From: Bacteroidia bacterium
Lineage (GTDB): Bacteria > Bacteroidota > Bacteroidia > J057 > JADKCL01
Length of the DNA: 64,000 bases
Assembly (NCBI GenBank): GCA_020635905.1
Contig: JACJYV010000002.1
Location: 62,001-126,000, forward strand
Reading direction: 5' to 3'
The position numbers and the translations under genes are program-made. Below the pieces are notes generated by a model. The model was given only the letters and a program-made list of their open reading frames with translations, searched no databases and was not told where the DNA came from. Of the stretch, positions 1 through 8,527 are shown piece by piece; the stretch's first letter is position 1, and each line of letters begins with the position of its first letter.

Positions 1-2
1 AA

Positions 3-1781
3 GCGGTGGCAGAACCTGTCACCCAAACGGATGAGGTAAATGAATACCCCCTTTATTTTGCCAGCAGCTTCGAACTGGTTTTCCTTTCAGACGAGCCCGG
101 CATTTATAATCTGGTCAAACGAAATGTATTTCTGGGTGATGTGACCCGCCTTACCAATGTTTTACAGGGATTCTACCAGGTTTCGCTCAGCGATTCCATG
201 GTGTGGTTTTCCACCCCGATCAAAGGCAGATTAGAACTTTTTGGCAGCCCGGCTCAGTCTATGCTGGCCGAGCATTCCCTCAATATTACCGACCTGCGCT
301 TCCTCAAGCATCTTGCCTGGCAGGAAATGCTGAAAAAAGAGAAGAACAAGGACATTGTCATTGTGCCCGAACCCGTCAGGGAACTTCCCACCCTGGTTTT
401 GGATACGCCCGTGGTGAAACCAGATTCTCCCGCCACCAAAGAACCCGTCAAATTCTACGTGTTTGATGAAGAAGAGGACGGCAATAATAAGCCAGACAAT
501 CGCACCAAACGTCCCAGCACGAGAAGCATTCTGAAAAAACAGGAGAAAAAGGAGGAGAAGAATTTCAATGACGTGGTGACACATAATCCCAGCCGTTCCA
601 AAAACAAATGGGCTTCTGATTACATCAGCACCATGGTTGGATTCAGTCCGCCCTGGTATGGACATAAGTACAAGACTCTGCTCAATATCCTGGCCGAAGT
701 GGGCATCAGCGATTTGCAGGGAAATCACCGCATCATTGCGGGTATCCGCCCTTACCTCTTCAACTTCAAGAGTTCTGATTTTCATGTGAATTACACTTAC
801 CTGAAAAAACGAACAGACCTCTTTGTGGGCCTGCGGCAGCGCACGCGCTACCTCAACACCACTTCCCCTTTCCAAAACGATTTTCACATCCGTTATTACG
901 GATTTGATCTCAACGCTGGAGCCATTTATCCAATCAACCGTTTCACCAGCATTTCTGCCCGCACCCAGCTCACCTATGCAAGGCGTTACGATCTGGATTA
1001 CACCTTTCCTCCCGACAGCATCAACCTGGATGGAGCCGACCTCGTGCCCGGGGTAGGGGTCAATTTCCTCTTCGACGATACCCGGCAGCAGGACGGATTT
1101 ACCCTTTCGGGGATGCGGGCCGAGGCAGATCTGAGTGCTAATTATTCGATTGGAAACAAGTCCATGCAGTTTGCCACCCTCCGTCTGGATCTGAGAAAAT
1201 ACACCCCCGTGTTTGGAAAAATTGTGCTGGCGACCCGCCTGGCCGCCGGGGGTAGCATTGGACCCAATCCGCAGCGCTTCTACATGGGCGGGGTGGACAA
1301 TATGCTCTCAGGCATCCAAAACGGGGCAGATATGCCCCTCAACAATCAAACCTGGGTTTCCAGTTTCTCCTTCATGGACTACATCACCCCCATGCGGGGC
1401 TTTCTCTATAATGCCCGCAACGGATCCAAGTATGTGGCTGCCAATGCAGAATTCCGCATCCCCATTTCCCGCATGATTTCCCAAACCCTCAATTCCAATC
1501 CCATTTACAACCTGGAATTCATTCCCTTTTTCGACATTGGCACCATCTGGGACAAGGGAAATCCGCTTTCGCAGAAGAATCCCATCAACAACGATCCCAT
1601 CATTTCCCCGCCGCTCACCATCAACGTGCAGACCCTCAAAAGTCCCTTCCTGATCGGGTTTGGATCGGGGGTCAGGTTTACTTTGATTGGCTATTCTGCC
1701 CGCGCAGATCTGGCCTGGGGGATGGAAGATTATACCATTCAAAAACCAAGAATTCAGCTATCTTTGGGCAAGAATTTTTAA
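3..1781 (+). CDS. Beta-propeller / outer-membrane beta-barrel fusion protein, 3' part only
   Basis: The reading frame is open to the left edge of the window, so the 5' end is missing; the first in-window start-like codon is a GTG at 6, but it is probably internal. The first ~95 visible residues contain blades like those of TolB/PD40 propellers (FLSDEPGIYN, RLTN). A charged Lys/Glu/Asn linker follows (about 110-200), then ~370 residues rich in alternating aromatic/polar strands ending in the terminal aromatic typical of outer-membrane barrels (LSLGKNF), similar to Omp85/surface-antigen barrels. I infer an outer-membrane protein with a periplasmic propeller; such fusions are familiar in Bacteroidota, but the substrate is unknown. 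It could also be called a TolB-like or peptidase-MA-type fusion once the 5' end is seen. Confidence 0.6.
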   Translation, partial: AVAEPVTQTDEVNEYPLYFASSFELVFLSDEPGIYNLVKRNVFLGDVTRLTNVLQGFYQVSLSDSMVWFSTPIKGRLELFGSPAQSMLAEHSLNITDLRFLKHLAWQEMLKKEKNKDIVIVPEPVRELPTLVLDTPVVKPDSPATKEPVKFYVFDEEEDGNNKPDNRTKRPSTRSILKKQEKKEEKNFNDVVTHNPSRSKNKWASDYISTMVGFSPPWYGHKYKTLLNILAEVGISDLQGNHRIIAGIRPYLFNFKSSDFHVNYTYLKKRTDLFVGLRQRTRYLNTTSPFQNDFHIRYYGFDLNAGAIYPINRFTSISARTQLTYARRYDLDYTFPPDSINLDGADLVPGVGVNFLFDDTRQQDGFTLSGMRAEADLSANYSIGNKSMQFATLRLDLRKYTPVFGKIVLATRLAAGGSIGPNPQRFYMGGVDNMLSGIQNGADMPLNNQTWVSSFSFMDYITPMRGFLYNARNGSKYVAANAEFRIPISRMISQTLNSNPIYNLEFIPFFDIGTIWDKGNPLSQKNPINNDPIISPPLTINVQTLKSPFLIGFGSGVRFTLIGYSARADLAWGMEDYTIQKPRIQLSLGKNF

Positions 1782-1796
1782 TTCTTCCAGTTATAG

Positions 1797-2696
1797 TTGA
1801 TTTCTAAAAGCAACTCTCCCAATTTTTCCGCGCATGCGGGACTCACCATTGCCGCGGTCATTTACGGCATCAATTATTTCACCCTCAAATTTTCTCTCAA
1901 CGAAGGTGTTCACCCCTGGGCTATTCTTTCCCTGCGCAGCCTGACCGGCCTGATTGCTTTTTCTTCCCTGCAGATTTTTTTCATCCGTGAGTGGGTCAAA
2001 GTGAGAAAAGACCTGCTCAGATTGATGGCCTGCGCCTTTTTTGGAGTTTCTTTCAACCAGTTTTTCTTTTTGTGGGGAATCAGCAAAACCACTCAGATCA
2101 ACGCCGGGGTGTTGATGATCATGGCGCCTGCCTTCGTATTCCTGATTGCTTTCCTGCTCAGGCAGGAGCAATTCAGCTGGAATAAGGTGGGAGGGCTGGC
2201 CCTGGCCTTTGTGGGTGCCTTTTTGCTGATCCAGGATAACGCGGGAGCCAATTTCTCCATTGGCAACCAAAGCCTGGTCGGCGACCTGATGATCATCGCC
2301 AATGCGGCCAGCTACGGCATGTATCTGGTGCTGGTGCGGCCGCTCGTGCTGAAATACAATACTTTTACCATTGTCTTTTACCTCTTCCTCTTTGGCTCCT
2401 TCATCAACATTCCACTTGGAGCTTCAGAGGTATTTTCCACGGATTTCCAGGCCCTGACCTGGCAGGGCTGGCTGGGCATTTTCTGGATCCTGATCCTGAC
2501 CACCCTGGTGGTTTATTTCATCAACGCCTGGGCGATGAAGCGGGTTCCCTCCTCGTCTGTGGGGATGTATGTATTTGGACAGCCCGTTTTTGTCACCTTA
2601 TTTTCGGCCATTTTCATTTCAGGCTCAGTGAGCCTGGTCAAGGTGTTTTTCATTTTGATGATTATTGGCGGGGTGTTTTGGGTTACGAGACGGTAG
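1797..2696 (+). CDS. EamA/DMT-superfamily membrane transporter
   Basis: A 299-residue protein with about ten hydrophobic helices arranged as two EamA repeats, the length and pattern of RhaT/YdcZ-like drug/metabolite exporters. It lies 15 bp after the preceding gene on the same strand. The only start that keeps the first helix is TTG at 1797; no ATG is available before the conserved GLTIAAVIYGINY segment, so a TTG start is inferred. Substrates of this family cannot be read from sequence; amino acids or metabolites are typical. Expected location: inner membrane. Confidence 0.85.
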   Translation: MISKSNSPNFSAHAGLTIAAVIYGINYFTLKFSLNEGVHPWAILSLRSLTGLIAFSSLQIFFIREWVKVRKDLLRLMACAFFGVSFNQFFFLWGISKTTQINAGVLMIMAPAFVFLIAFLLRQEQFSWNKVGGLALAFVGAFLLIQDNAGANFSIGNQSLVGDLMIIANAASYGMYLVLVRPLVLKYNTFTIVFYLFLFGSFINIPLGASEVFSTDFQALTWQGWLGIFWILILTTLVVYFINAWAMKRVPSSSVGMYVFGQPVFVTLFSAIFISGSVSLVKVFFILMIIGGVFWVTRR

Positions 2697-2698
2697 TC

Positions 2699-2770
2699 GT
2701 TAGCCTTTAGTCCTGAGTCCTTAGAGGTTAGATATGAGATTGTTAGATTTTAGAGATGGGGGATTCTATT
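2699..2770 (+). repeat. Dispersed TTAG-rich intergenic repeat, copy 1
   Basis: Just after the EamA stop the DNA becomes a string of TTAG/TTAGATTTTAGAG words and includes TAGTCCTGAGTCC. The 29 bases 2742-2770 match 28128-28156 at about 24 positions, and the TCCTGAGTC word recurs near 32145. The function is unknown; it looks like a non-coding repeat family found beside gene ends in this genome. Confidence 0.5.
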
Positions 2771-2826
2771 TCCTGCTTCGCCTTTCGGGCTGTGGAGTCA
2801 TTACCTGGGTTGATTTTGGAATGGAT

Positions 2827-2854
2827 AAAAAAACCCTTCCCAAAATGGGAAGGG
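2827..2854 (-). terminator. Rho-independent terminator of nrdJ
   Basis: Read on the minus strand, a 9-bp perfect stem CCCTTCCCA/TGGGAAGGG with a 3-nt loop is followed at once by seven T residues. It lies 40 bp past the nrdJ stop. Confidence 0.85.
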
Positions 2855-2893
2855 CTCTGCTATAAATGGACATTCGATGAAAATCAGTTCAGA

Positions 2894-5557
2894 TCATCCG
2901 CATTTGGAGTGACCGCAGCTTTTGCAGTTCAGGCAGCCTTCTTCGTACACGAGGGAGGGTTGTGAACAGTTAGGGCAGGTATTTTCGGCGGGTTTGGTTC
3001 CGTCTGGAATGAATTTCTTGAGGGAACGCACCACACCTTTTTTCCAGGTGTTGAGGGTTTCGTCGCTGAGGTGAAGGTTGTCAACCATATCCACCACAAA
3101 GCTCAGTGGCATGCCGTGACGCAACACACCTGAAATCAGTTTGGCGTAGTTCCAGTACTCCTGGTTGAAGGTACGGCTCAGCCCCTCAATGGTGGTTTTG
3201 AAGCCGTGGCTGTCCTGGTACTGGAAGTCGTAGCGGGTTTTGCCATCTTCAGAACGGCTCTTGATCACCCAACCTTTGTCCACGAAGGAAAGAATCTGGA
3301 AGGATTCCTGGGCAGGACCCGTGAAAATCTCGTACGGACGACCATCCAGCAGACCAATTACTGCAATCCACTTTTCCTTCTCGTTATTGAAACGCACGAT
3401 TTCTGCTTCCAGTTTCTTAGGACGCTTGGGCGCATTGGTTTCGAGGAAGCGGGTAATGACTTCTTCCTCCTCTTTGGTTTCCTTTTTGGAGATCAGAACC
3501 CCGCTGCGTGAGCCGTCGCGGTACACGGTGATGCCTTTGCAACCTACTTCCCAACCCGTGGTGTAGATTTTATTCACCATTTCTTCCGTGATCTCGTTGG
3601 GCACGTTTACGGTCACGCTGATGGAGTGATCCACCCATTTCTGAATGGCTCCCTGCAGACGTACTTTTTCCACCCAATCCACATCATTGGCCGTGGCGCC
3701 AAAGTAAGGGGATTTCTCAATGATCTTGTCCAGATCTTCCTTTTTCATGGCTGCTACCTGAGCCACGTCATATCCGTTTACTTCCAGCCATACCTGGAAT
3801 TTGTGGTGGAATACGTTGTACTCTTCCCAGGAATCGCCCACTTCGTCCACGAAGTCAACCCGTGACTGTTGGTCATTGGGGTTCACTTTCTTGCGGCGGC
3901 TGTATGAAACCATGAAGGCAGGCTCAACTCCAGACGAAGTCTGAGTCATGAGGCTGGTGGTACCCGTGGGCGCTACGGTCAGCAGTGCGATGTTGCGGCG
4001 GCCGTATTTCACCATGTCTTTGTAGAGCTGCTCGTCCGCTTCGCGGATGCGCTTGATCATGGGATTGTCGTACTCGCGCTTGGCGTCATACACCTCAAAT
4101 GCGCCACGGTCACGGGCCATTTCCACGGAGGAACGGTAAGCCGAGAGGGCCAGCAGTTTGTGGATTTTGGTGGAATAATCTGTGGCTTCGGGAGTACCAT
4201 ACTTCAGACCCAGTGCAGCGAGCATGTCGCCTTCAGCGGTGATTCCCACCCCGGTACGACGGCCCTGCACGGCCTTGATCTTGATTTTTTCCCACAGCAT
4301 CCACTCCGTGCGCTTGGTTTCTTCGCTTTCAGGATCAGCTTTGATCTTGTCGAGGATGCGGTCGATTTTTTCCAGTTCCAGATCCACGATATCGTCCATG
4401 ATGCGCTGGGCCATTTTCACATGGTCCACAAACAGTTCATGGTTGAAGGTGGCATTTTCGGTGAACGGATTTTCTACATAATTATACAGATTGACTGCGA
4501 TCAAACGGCAGCTGTCGTAGGGACAGAGGGGGATTTCACCACAGGGATTGGTGGAAACCGTTTTGAAGCCGAGGTCGGCATAGCAATCTGGAATGGACTC
4601 ATCAATGATGGTGTCCCAGAAAAGGATGCCGGGCTCGGCAGATTTCCAGGCATTGTGAATGATTTTCTCCCACAGTTTACGGGCATTCACCGTATTGGTG
4701 TACATGGGAGTATCAGAATCAATGGGATATTTTTGTACGTAGTCTTTGTCCTCCTTAACGGCCTGCATGAATTCATTGTCGATGCGCACAGACACGTTGG
4801 CCCCGGTCACTTTGGTGCCGTCCATTTTGGCGTCAATGAATTTCTCAGCGTCGGGGTGCTTGATGGAAACTGACAACATCAATGCACCACGGCGGCCATC
4901 CTGGGCAACTTCGCGGGTGGAATTGGAATAACGCTCCATGAAGGGCACAATTCCTGTGGAGGTAAGGGCGCTGTTTTTAACCGGGCTTCCTTTGGGACGG
5001 ATGTGAGAAAGGTCGTGACCCACGCCGCCCCGACGCTTCATCAACTGAACCTGTTCTTCATCAATCTTCATTACGCCTCCGTAGGAGTCGGAATTTCCAG
5101 CCACCCCAATTACAAAGCAATTGGAGAGAGAACCAATCTGGAAATCGTTGCCGATTCCAGTCATGGGTCCACCCTGGGGCACAATGAATTTGAAGTCCTG
5201 AAACACGCTGAAAATTTCCTCTTCAGTCAGCGGGTTCGGGTAATTAGCTTCAACACGGGCAATTTCGCGGGCCATGCGACGGTGCATGTCGTTGGGATCC
5301 TTTTCGTAAATGTTTCCGTCTGAATCTTTGAGGGCATACTTATTAATCCAAACTGAAGCAGCCAGTTCATCACCTTTGAAATAAATGGTGGATGCGGCAA
5401 GAGCTTCATCATAAGAATAAGTGGTGGTCTGGGAAACCTTGGCCTCAGGGCTAATCTGGGCGGTTTCCTCCGGGAGGGCTACAATTTCTTCAACGGCAGT
5501 AGGTTCGATAACTGGGGCTGAGCCGTTTGTCGGGGCTTCGAAAATAGTTTCTTTCAT
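2894..5557 (-). CDS. nrdJ: Adenosylcobalamin-dependent (class II) ribonucleoside-diphosphate reductase
   Basis: 887 residues. It reduces ribonucleotides to deoxyribonucleotides in the cytoplasm using a B12-derived thiyl radical. Visible landmarks are GSLSNCFVIG with Cys147, NPCGEIPL with Asn337/Cys339/Glu341 (the N-C-E catalytic triad of the barrel), the phosphate-binding region around APTGTTSLM, and TQTSSGVEPAF. The C-terminus carries a cysteine-rich CxxC...CxxCxxCxxxC tail that would reload the active-site disulfide. The N-terminus has a ~45-residue acidic stretch and no recognisable ATP-cone. The gene is downstream of and co-directional with an R2-like gene (59-bp gap) and ends in a strong terminator. 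The class II assignment rests on the single-chain length and C-terminal tail. Confidence 0.92.
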   Translation of the reverse strand: MKETIFEAPTNGSAPVIEPTAVEEIVALPEETAQISPEAKVSQTTTYSYDEALAASTIYFKGDELAASVWINKYALKDSDGNIYEKDPNDMHRRMAREIARVEANYPNPLTEEEIFSVFQDFKFIVPQGGPMTGIGNDFQIGSLSNCFVIGVAGNSDSYGGVMKIDEEQVQLMKRRGGVGHDLSHIRPKGSPVKNSALTSTGIVPFMERYSNSTREVAQDGRRGALMLSVSIKHPDAEKFIDAKMDGTKVTGANVSVRIDNEFMQAVKEDKDYVQKYPIDSDTPMYTNTVNARKLWEKIIHNAWKSAEPGILFWDTIIDESIPDCYADLGFKTVSTNPCGEIPLCPYDSCRLIAVNLYNYVENPFTENATFNHELFVDHVKMAQRIMDDIVDLELEKIDRILDKIKADPESEETKRTEWMLWEKIKIKAVQGRRTGVGITAEGDMLAALGLKYGTPEATDYSTKIHKLLALSAYRSSVEMARDRGAFEVYDAKREYDNPMIKRIREADEQLYKDMVKYGRRNIALLTVAPTGTTSLMTQTSSGVEPAFMVSYSRRKKVNPNDQQSRVDFVDEVGDSWEEYNVFHHKFQVWLEVNGYDVAQVAAMKKEDLDKIIEKSPYFGATANDVDWVEKVRLQGAIQKWVDHSISVTVNVPNEITEEMVNKIYTTGWEVGCKGITVYRDGSRSGVLISKKETKEEEEVITRFLETNAPKRPKKLEAEIVRFNNEKEKWIAVIGLLDGRPYEIFTGPAQESFQILSFVDKGWVIKSRSEDGKTRYDFQYQDSHGFKTTIEGLSRTFNQEYWNYAKLISGVLRHGMPLSFVVDMVDNLHLSDETLNTWKKGVVRSLKKFIPDGTKPAENTCPNCSQPSLVYEEGCLNCKSCGHSKCG

Positions 5558-5616
5558 CCTATTAAATAAGATTATTCAGTTTAGTATAAGAACAAAGCGT
5601 CATGGTTGTGACTGAT

Positions 5617-6558
5617 CTAATAATTATTGCCTTTGCGTTTCAGGGCATTGGCGGGGGGCATTTCTCCGGGTCTTGGTTCAAGCAGATTGGAATCAGATTG
5701 AAAGGAATCGGGTTCCATCCAGGGAAAAGGATTTACAGAGCCGTACACCCGGGGCTGGCCGAGGGCAACCAGCAGGCGGTCGGCTTCAAATTCAATGAAG
5801 GTGGTCACCATCAGCGGATCGAGCCCAATGCCTGAGACAGGCAAGGCATCCACCACCAGTTCTTTTTCAAGGGCTACAGCCGAAGTGATGATCTCCAGGA
5901 TCCTGGCGGCAGACAATGGATGTACGAGTAATCCGTGGAGCCTGCCGGCAAAATCGCGGTGAATGCGGCGATCACGTGACACAAGGTCGTTGGCGTAGGT
6001 CAATCCCGGGAAAAGTTCTTCCCGCTGCAGCCAGTAAAAACTGCTGCGCACGAGGCTTCCAAAAATCCCTTCCAGGGTAGCCAGGGCCACCAGCCTTTCG
6101 GCCAGAGAGTTTTCAGGAGCGGTGTAGTCTTCCACCCATTGAATCCTTCTTTCAAAAACTGATTCTTCGCTTACCTTTTCCACCACCTTCTCAATCTTCT
6201 CCCTACTCTCCAGATAGGCTTCCAGCAAGCGGCACCAGGTTTCGAAATGGATATTTTCTTTAACCTTTTGAAATGCAAAAAAAGAACGTGTCTCAGGAAG
6301 GTCCACTTCCTGCAAAAACTGATTCAGCAACTGGTGCTTCATCCCCTGATCCCCCTCCAGAATCCATACCATCGCACAAGCCAGAAATCCGCGACCTTCT
6401 GCATGGAAATTATCCCAATCAGCCAGGTCGGGTCCTGCATCCACCTCGTCGGCTGTCCAAAAGGCGGCCTCAGCCTCCTTATAGAGACTCCACAGGTTCG
6501 GATGTTGGACAGGAAAACCCTGGTTTTGCGCTGCGTTTTCCTTAAAAATGGGCTCCAT
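5617..6558 (-). CDS. Class I ribonucleotide reductase beta (R2)-like protein, catalytically degraded
   Basis: 313 residues with clear end-to-end similarity to R2 proteins: LWSLYKEAEAAFWTADEVD (21-39), ENIH (101-104), LEGIF (162-166), PGLTYANDLVSRD, NPFPWME. Of the metal ligands, Asp40, Glu101, His104, Glu163 and His200 are kept, but the Glu of the usual RDEGLH motif is Arg197 (RDRRIH). The radical Tyr of the usual ENIHSEMY is Trp108 (ENIHFETW), and the C-terminal relay Tyr (usual GEY) is Met300. It therefore cannot form a standard di-iron tyrosyl radical. It precedes nrdJ in one operon. A regulatory or scaffold role, an oxidase-like ferritin-fold activity or slow decay are all possible; none is shown by sequence. 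Confidence 0.85.
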   Translation of the reverse strand: MEPIFKENAAQNQGFPVQHPNLWSLYKEAEAAFWTADEVDAGPDLADWDNFHAEGRGFLACAMVWILEGDQGMKHQLLNQFLQEVDLPETRSFFAFQKVKENIHFETWCRLLEAYLESREKIEKVVEKVSEESVFERRIQWVEDYTAPENSLAERLVALATLEGIFGSLVRSSFYWLQREELFPGLTYANDLVSRDRRIHRDFAGRLHGLLVHPLSAARILEIITSAVALEKELVVDALPVSGIGLDPLMVTTFIEFEADRLLVALGQPRVYGSVNPFPWMEPDSFQSDSNLLEPRPGEMPPANALKRKGNNY

Positions 6559-7116
6559 ATACTTAATCCAGTGTCATTAAATAATCCACACACAAATCTT
6601 TCCCACCAGAAAATTCATTCTGATTAAATTTTACTGAATTGGCTGGTAAAAATTCGGCCGGGGTAAGACCGGGCTACAAGGTTAGTACATATCAAAATAA
6701 AATGAGGTGAGGTTTTTCAACAGTAATTTTTCACCTTTTTATTAAGGACTTAGAAAACAGTCATTTGGCCTGTTGATAGAAAATTTTAAAAATTTTCTCA
6801 GGGTTTTTCTTGCGAAAATCGGCCCGTTTTTTAACTCCTTGTTACGACTGTATTAACCCATAGATAACTGACCTTAACAGATGCTTAAAAATTTTCACCA
6901 AACCAGAATTCTCAGTTGATAATCCGTTCTCGTAGAATTCAAATTTACCCCTGAACATGGCCGGGGAAAAGGACCACTTTCCACAGATTGGTGTGGGTTA
7001 TATATTATTTGAAACACTCCCCTTTCAATTCGCCTTTGTGAGCGATTCTGGTGGGTTTAAAGGAGTTACAACATGAAAAATATTTTTGGATAAGTTTTTT
7101 GGAGCGGATTCCGGGC
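6559..7116. other. 558-bp intergenic region upstream of the R2-like/nrdJ operon
   Basis: AT-rich, with no convincing ORF. On the minus strand it contains TAAATTTG (6940-6947), which matches the Bacteroidota -7 consensus TAnnTTTG, but no well-placed -33 TTTG was found. No cobalamin riboswitch B12 box and no pair of NrdR boxes could be recognised by eye. GTGTGGGTTATATATTA near 6990 resembles a weak DnaA-type word only. Confidence 0.4.
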
Positions 7117-8355
7117 TCAGGGAAGCAGTCCTTCCACCGCAATGATGGGGTTGGGAGAGAAACATAAAATGAAAATAATGATGGCAATCCAGCCCACAAT
7201 TTTCCTCCCGCGATCGAGGGGATGTTCATAATGTGCCCGGGGATGATCGAGGCCAATCAGGCGCACGGCCAGCAGAGAATAGATCAGCCAGACATAGCCA
7301 GGTTCAATTCCACCACTCAGAAAATTCACCAATCCCTGAATGATAAACAATCCAACGGCACCTCCCACGATCCAGATCCAGGGACGATCACCAAGCAGAC
7401 GCTGAAACACAAACACCAAAAACATGAGGTAAAGTCCCGGGCCCCAAAGCTGATCCCAGCCTGAAAATTCCACCAGTCCTGTGCCGCCAAACGAAAGCAA
7501 AACCAGCACCGTGACCCGCGAAATTATCCCTGCACGCCTTGCCCCAAAAAGGCCATAAACCACATGTCCTCCGTCCAGCTGCCCAATGGGCAGCAGATTG
7601 AGGGCCGTGAAGAAAAGGGTGAGGAAGCCCACAAACAGCAAAGGATAATGCATCAGTTCAAAATCAGGCGGAATGCGGTTAGGATCCGTGGCAAAAATCC
7701 ATTTAAAAAGTTCAAACAGCAGGCTGGTTCCGATTTTGATATATCCATCTGGTGGATAAATCTCCTTTTCACCCGTCTCTTCATTGACCACCTCCTGCGG
7801 ACCGGGATAATACTGCAATTCTTCCCCCGTAGGAATGCGATGATACATGGTTTCATACTGGGGATGGATGGAAAAAATCTTTTCTTCCAACGGAGGCAGG
7901 GTGGAAAACCCGATGATCAGAATGATCAGCGACACCACAAATCCAGCCAAAGGCCCGGCCACCCCGATATCAAAAAACTTTTTGGTTGAGGAAGGTACCT
8001 CGCGAATGCGGATCACAGCTCCAAAGGAGCCAATATTCATGGTGAGAATGGGAATAAAAATGGGAATGTAATAGGGAAGCGAACATTTCACCTTGTGATA
8101 AACGGACGTAAAGTAATGGCCGAATTCGTGGAAAGTAAGAAAAGCCAGGAAAGCAGCCGAGTGGGGAATTCCCTTCCAGATTTCGTGAAAATGCAAAAAT
8201 CCATCTGGCTCCTTATCCATCAGGCCGAGGTCATCCAGAATATTGAGCAGCCAGACATGGCCGGTCGCCAGTTCAGCGCCCGCCAGCATGGTGGTGAAAA
8301 CCGTGAAAACGAACAATAAAATGTGCAGCCAGTAACGCTGTGGGTTTTTATCCAT
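7117..8355 (-). CDS. Site-2 protease family (M50) membrane metalloprotease
   Basis: 412 residues and about eight membrane segments. The zinc motif HEFGH is at 76-80 and the partner motif NLLPIGQLDGG at 253-263 (Asn253, Pro256, Asp261), giving the S2P/SpoIVFB intramembrane active site. Family members cut membrane-embedded substrates such as anti-sigma factors. A hydrophilic insert (about 160-205) separates the two catalytic helices, with no PDZ domain visible. It is divergent from the ANL-like gene and unlinked to the known sigma/anti-sigma partner, so the substrate is unknown. Confidence 0.88.
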   Translation of the reverse strand: MDKNPQRYWLHILLFVFTVFTTMLAGAELATGHVWLLNILDDLGLMDKEPDGFLHFHEIWKGIPHSAAFLAFLTFHEFGHYFTSVYHKVKCSLPYYIPIFIPILTMNIGSFGAVIRIREVPSSTKKFFDIGVAGPLAGFVVSLIILIIGFSTLPPLEEKIFSIHPQYETMYHRIPTGEELQYYPGPQEVVNEETGEKEIYPPDGYIKIGTSLLFELFKWIFATDPNRIPPDFELMHYPLLFVGFLTLFFTALNLLPIGQLDGGHVVYGLFGARRAGIISRVTVLVLLSFGGTGLVEFSGWDQLWGPGLYLMFLVFVFQRLLGDRPWIWIVGGAVGLFIIQGLVNFLSGGIEPGYVWLIYSLLAVRLIGLDHPRAHYEHPLDRGRKIVGWIAIIIFILCFSPNPIIAVEGLLP

Positions 8356-8527
8356 TTTCGAAAGGCTGAAATTGATTTAATTTGTTCCAGTAATGTCGGC
8401 AAATAACCTGCGAACCGGGCTTTTGGGTTGAAAAACCGCCTGAGTTTGCAGCAAAAAAGCTGATGCACATATCCACATTTGCCCTAATCATTCAGAACAA
8501 ATGTATTCGAAACTCCGGGAAAAACAA

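Noticed and set aside
231..887. Long minus-strand ORF opposite the first gene
   Set aside because: Shadow of the propeller/barrel gene; no family-like sequence.
6559..7116. Possible cobalamin riboswitch or NrdR boxes upstream of the nrd operon
   Set aside because: No B12-box sequence or paired 16-bp NrdR palindromes could be recognised by eye; a covariance search is needed to exclude them.
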